From an uncultured Oscillospiraceae bacterium (GTDB lineage: Bacteria; Bacillota; Clostridia; Oscillospirales; Oscillospiraceae), in NCBI GenBank assembly GCA_910579965.1, contig CAJTWF010000028.1:1-41194 (forward strand): a stretch of DNA of 41,194 nucleotides, read 5' to 3'. The notes under the pieces are model-generated. The model saw only the letters and a program-made list of their open reading frames with translations. It searched no databases and was not told the origin of the DNA. Position 1 is the first letter of the stretch; each line of letters opens with the position of its first letter. Below are positions 41,143 through 41,194 of this stretch, one piece after another. The position numbers and the translations under genes are program-made.

Positions 41143-41194
41143 GAGCCTGTTTAATATCTCGACGTGTATGGATTGGCGAGTGGATTTTTTGCCC
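41143..41194. mobile_element. Second copy of the MITE-like element, cut by the window end
   Basis: These 52 bases are identical to the reverse complement of 21012-21063, the right part of the element in the YoaS/YozG gap. The copy begins with the GAGCCTGTTTAA end directly after the scpA stop codon and stops in the inner TTTTTTGCCC part. It lies in the opposite orientation to the first copy. Confidence 0.85.

Overview
The window looks like a chromosomal segment from a high-GC anaerobic Firmicute of class Clostridia, probably an Oscillospiraceae-type gut commensal. The grounds are GGAGG-type ribosome sites on nearly every gene, several TTG and GTG starts, the Clostridia-type order dxs-tlyA-nadK-argR-recN, and families such as DUF3784, a YoaS/YozG-like pair and DUF5714. 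No tRNA, rRNA, CRISPR array or intact transposase was seen.

Left part (1-18.4 kb, accessory, somewhat lower GC). A peptide-type ABC transporter (end of the first permease, then oppC, oppD, oppF) continues into three enzyme genes: an isocitrate lyase/PEP mutase-superfamily protein, a HisC-type aminotransferase and an acetoacetate-decarboxylase-family protein. Convergent to these is a minus-strand operon of four genes: a 2-hydroxyacid dehydrogenase, an SDR, a sugar isomerase/epimerase-type TIM barrel and a zinc dehydrogenase. It diverges from a GntR/FCD regulator. Next come a minus-strand AraC regulator and, divergent from it, a hexuronate operon: uxaC, PfkB kinase, gnd, D-mannonate oxidoreductase (SDR), and a LarA-family (nickel racemase-like) protein. 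I infer that this operon could send hexuronate through mannonate and gluconate to 6-phosphogluconate and the pentose phosphate pathway.

Middle (18.6-22.3 kb). A small membrane protein, a TfoX C-terminal-domain protein and tgt are followed by a YoaS/YozG-like pair (DUF2975 plus XRE regulator). That pair is split by a 160-bp MITE-like element. Two uncharacterised membrane or secreted proteins follow.

Right part (22.4-41.2 kb, core-like, GC-rich). A roughly 0.7-kb non-coding block with a strong promoter and a terminator is read here as the large structured OLE RNA. An 878-residue solute-binding-type lipoprotein follows, then oapA (the OLE-associated membrane protein) and dxs. After these come a nucleoside phosphorylase, a chloramphenicol-acetyltransferase-family protein, tlyA, nadK, argR, recN, an unusual M28-like membrane peptidase, a DUF3784 protein, glpK, ppk1, a DUF5714 protein, an M50 protease and scpA. 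The window ends inside a second, inverted copy of the MITE-like element, which begins at the base after the scpA stop codon.

Main points of interest: an OLE RNA/OapA locus with a lipoprotein gene between its two parts; the uxaC-kinase-gnd-SDR-LarA operon with AraC-type direct repeats at its promoter; and the two-copy inverted-repeat element.
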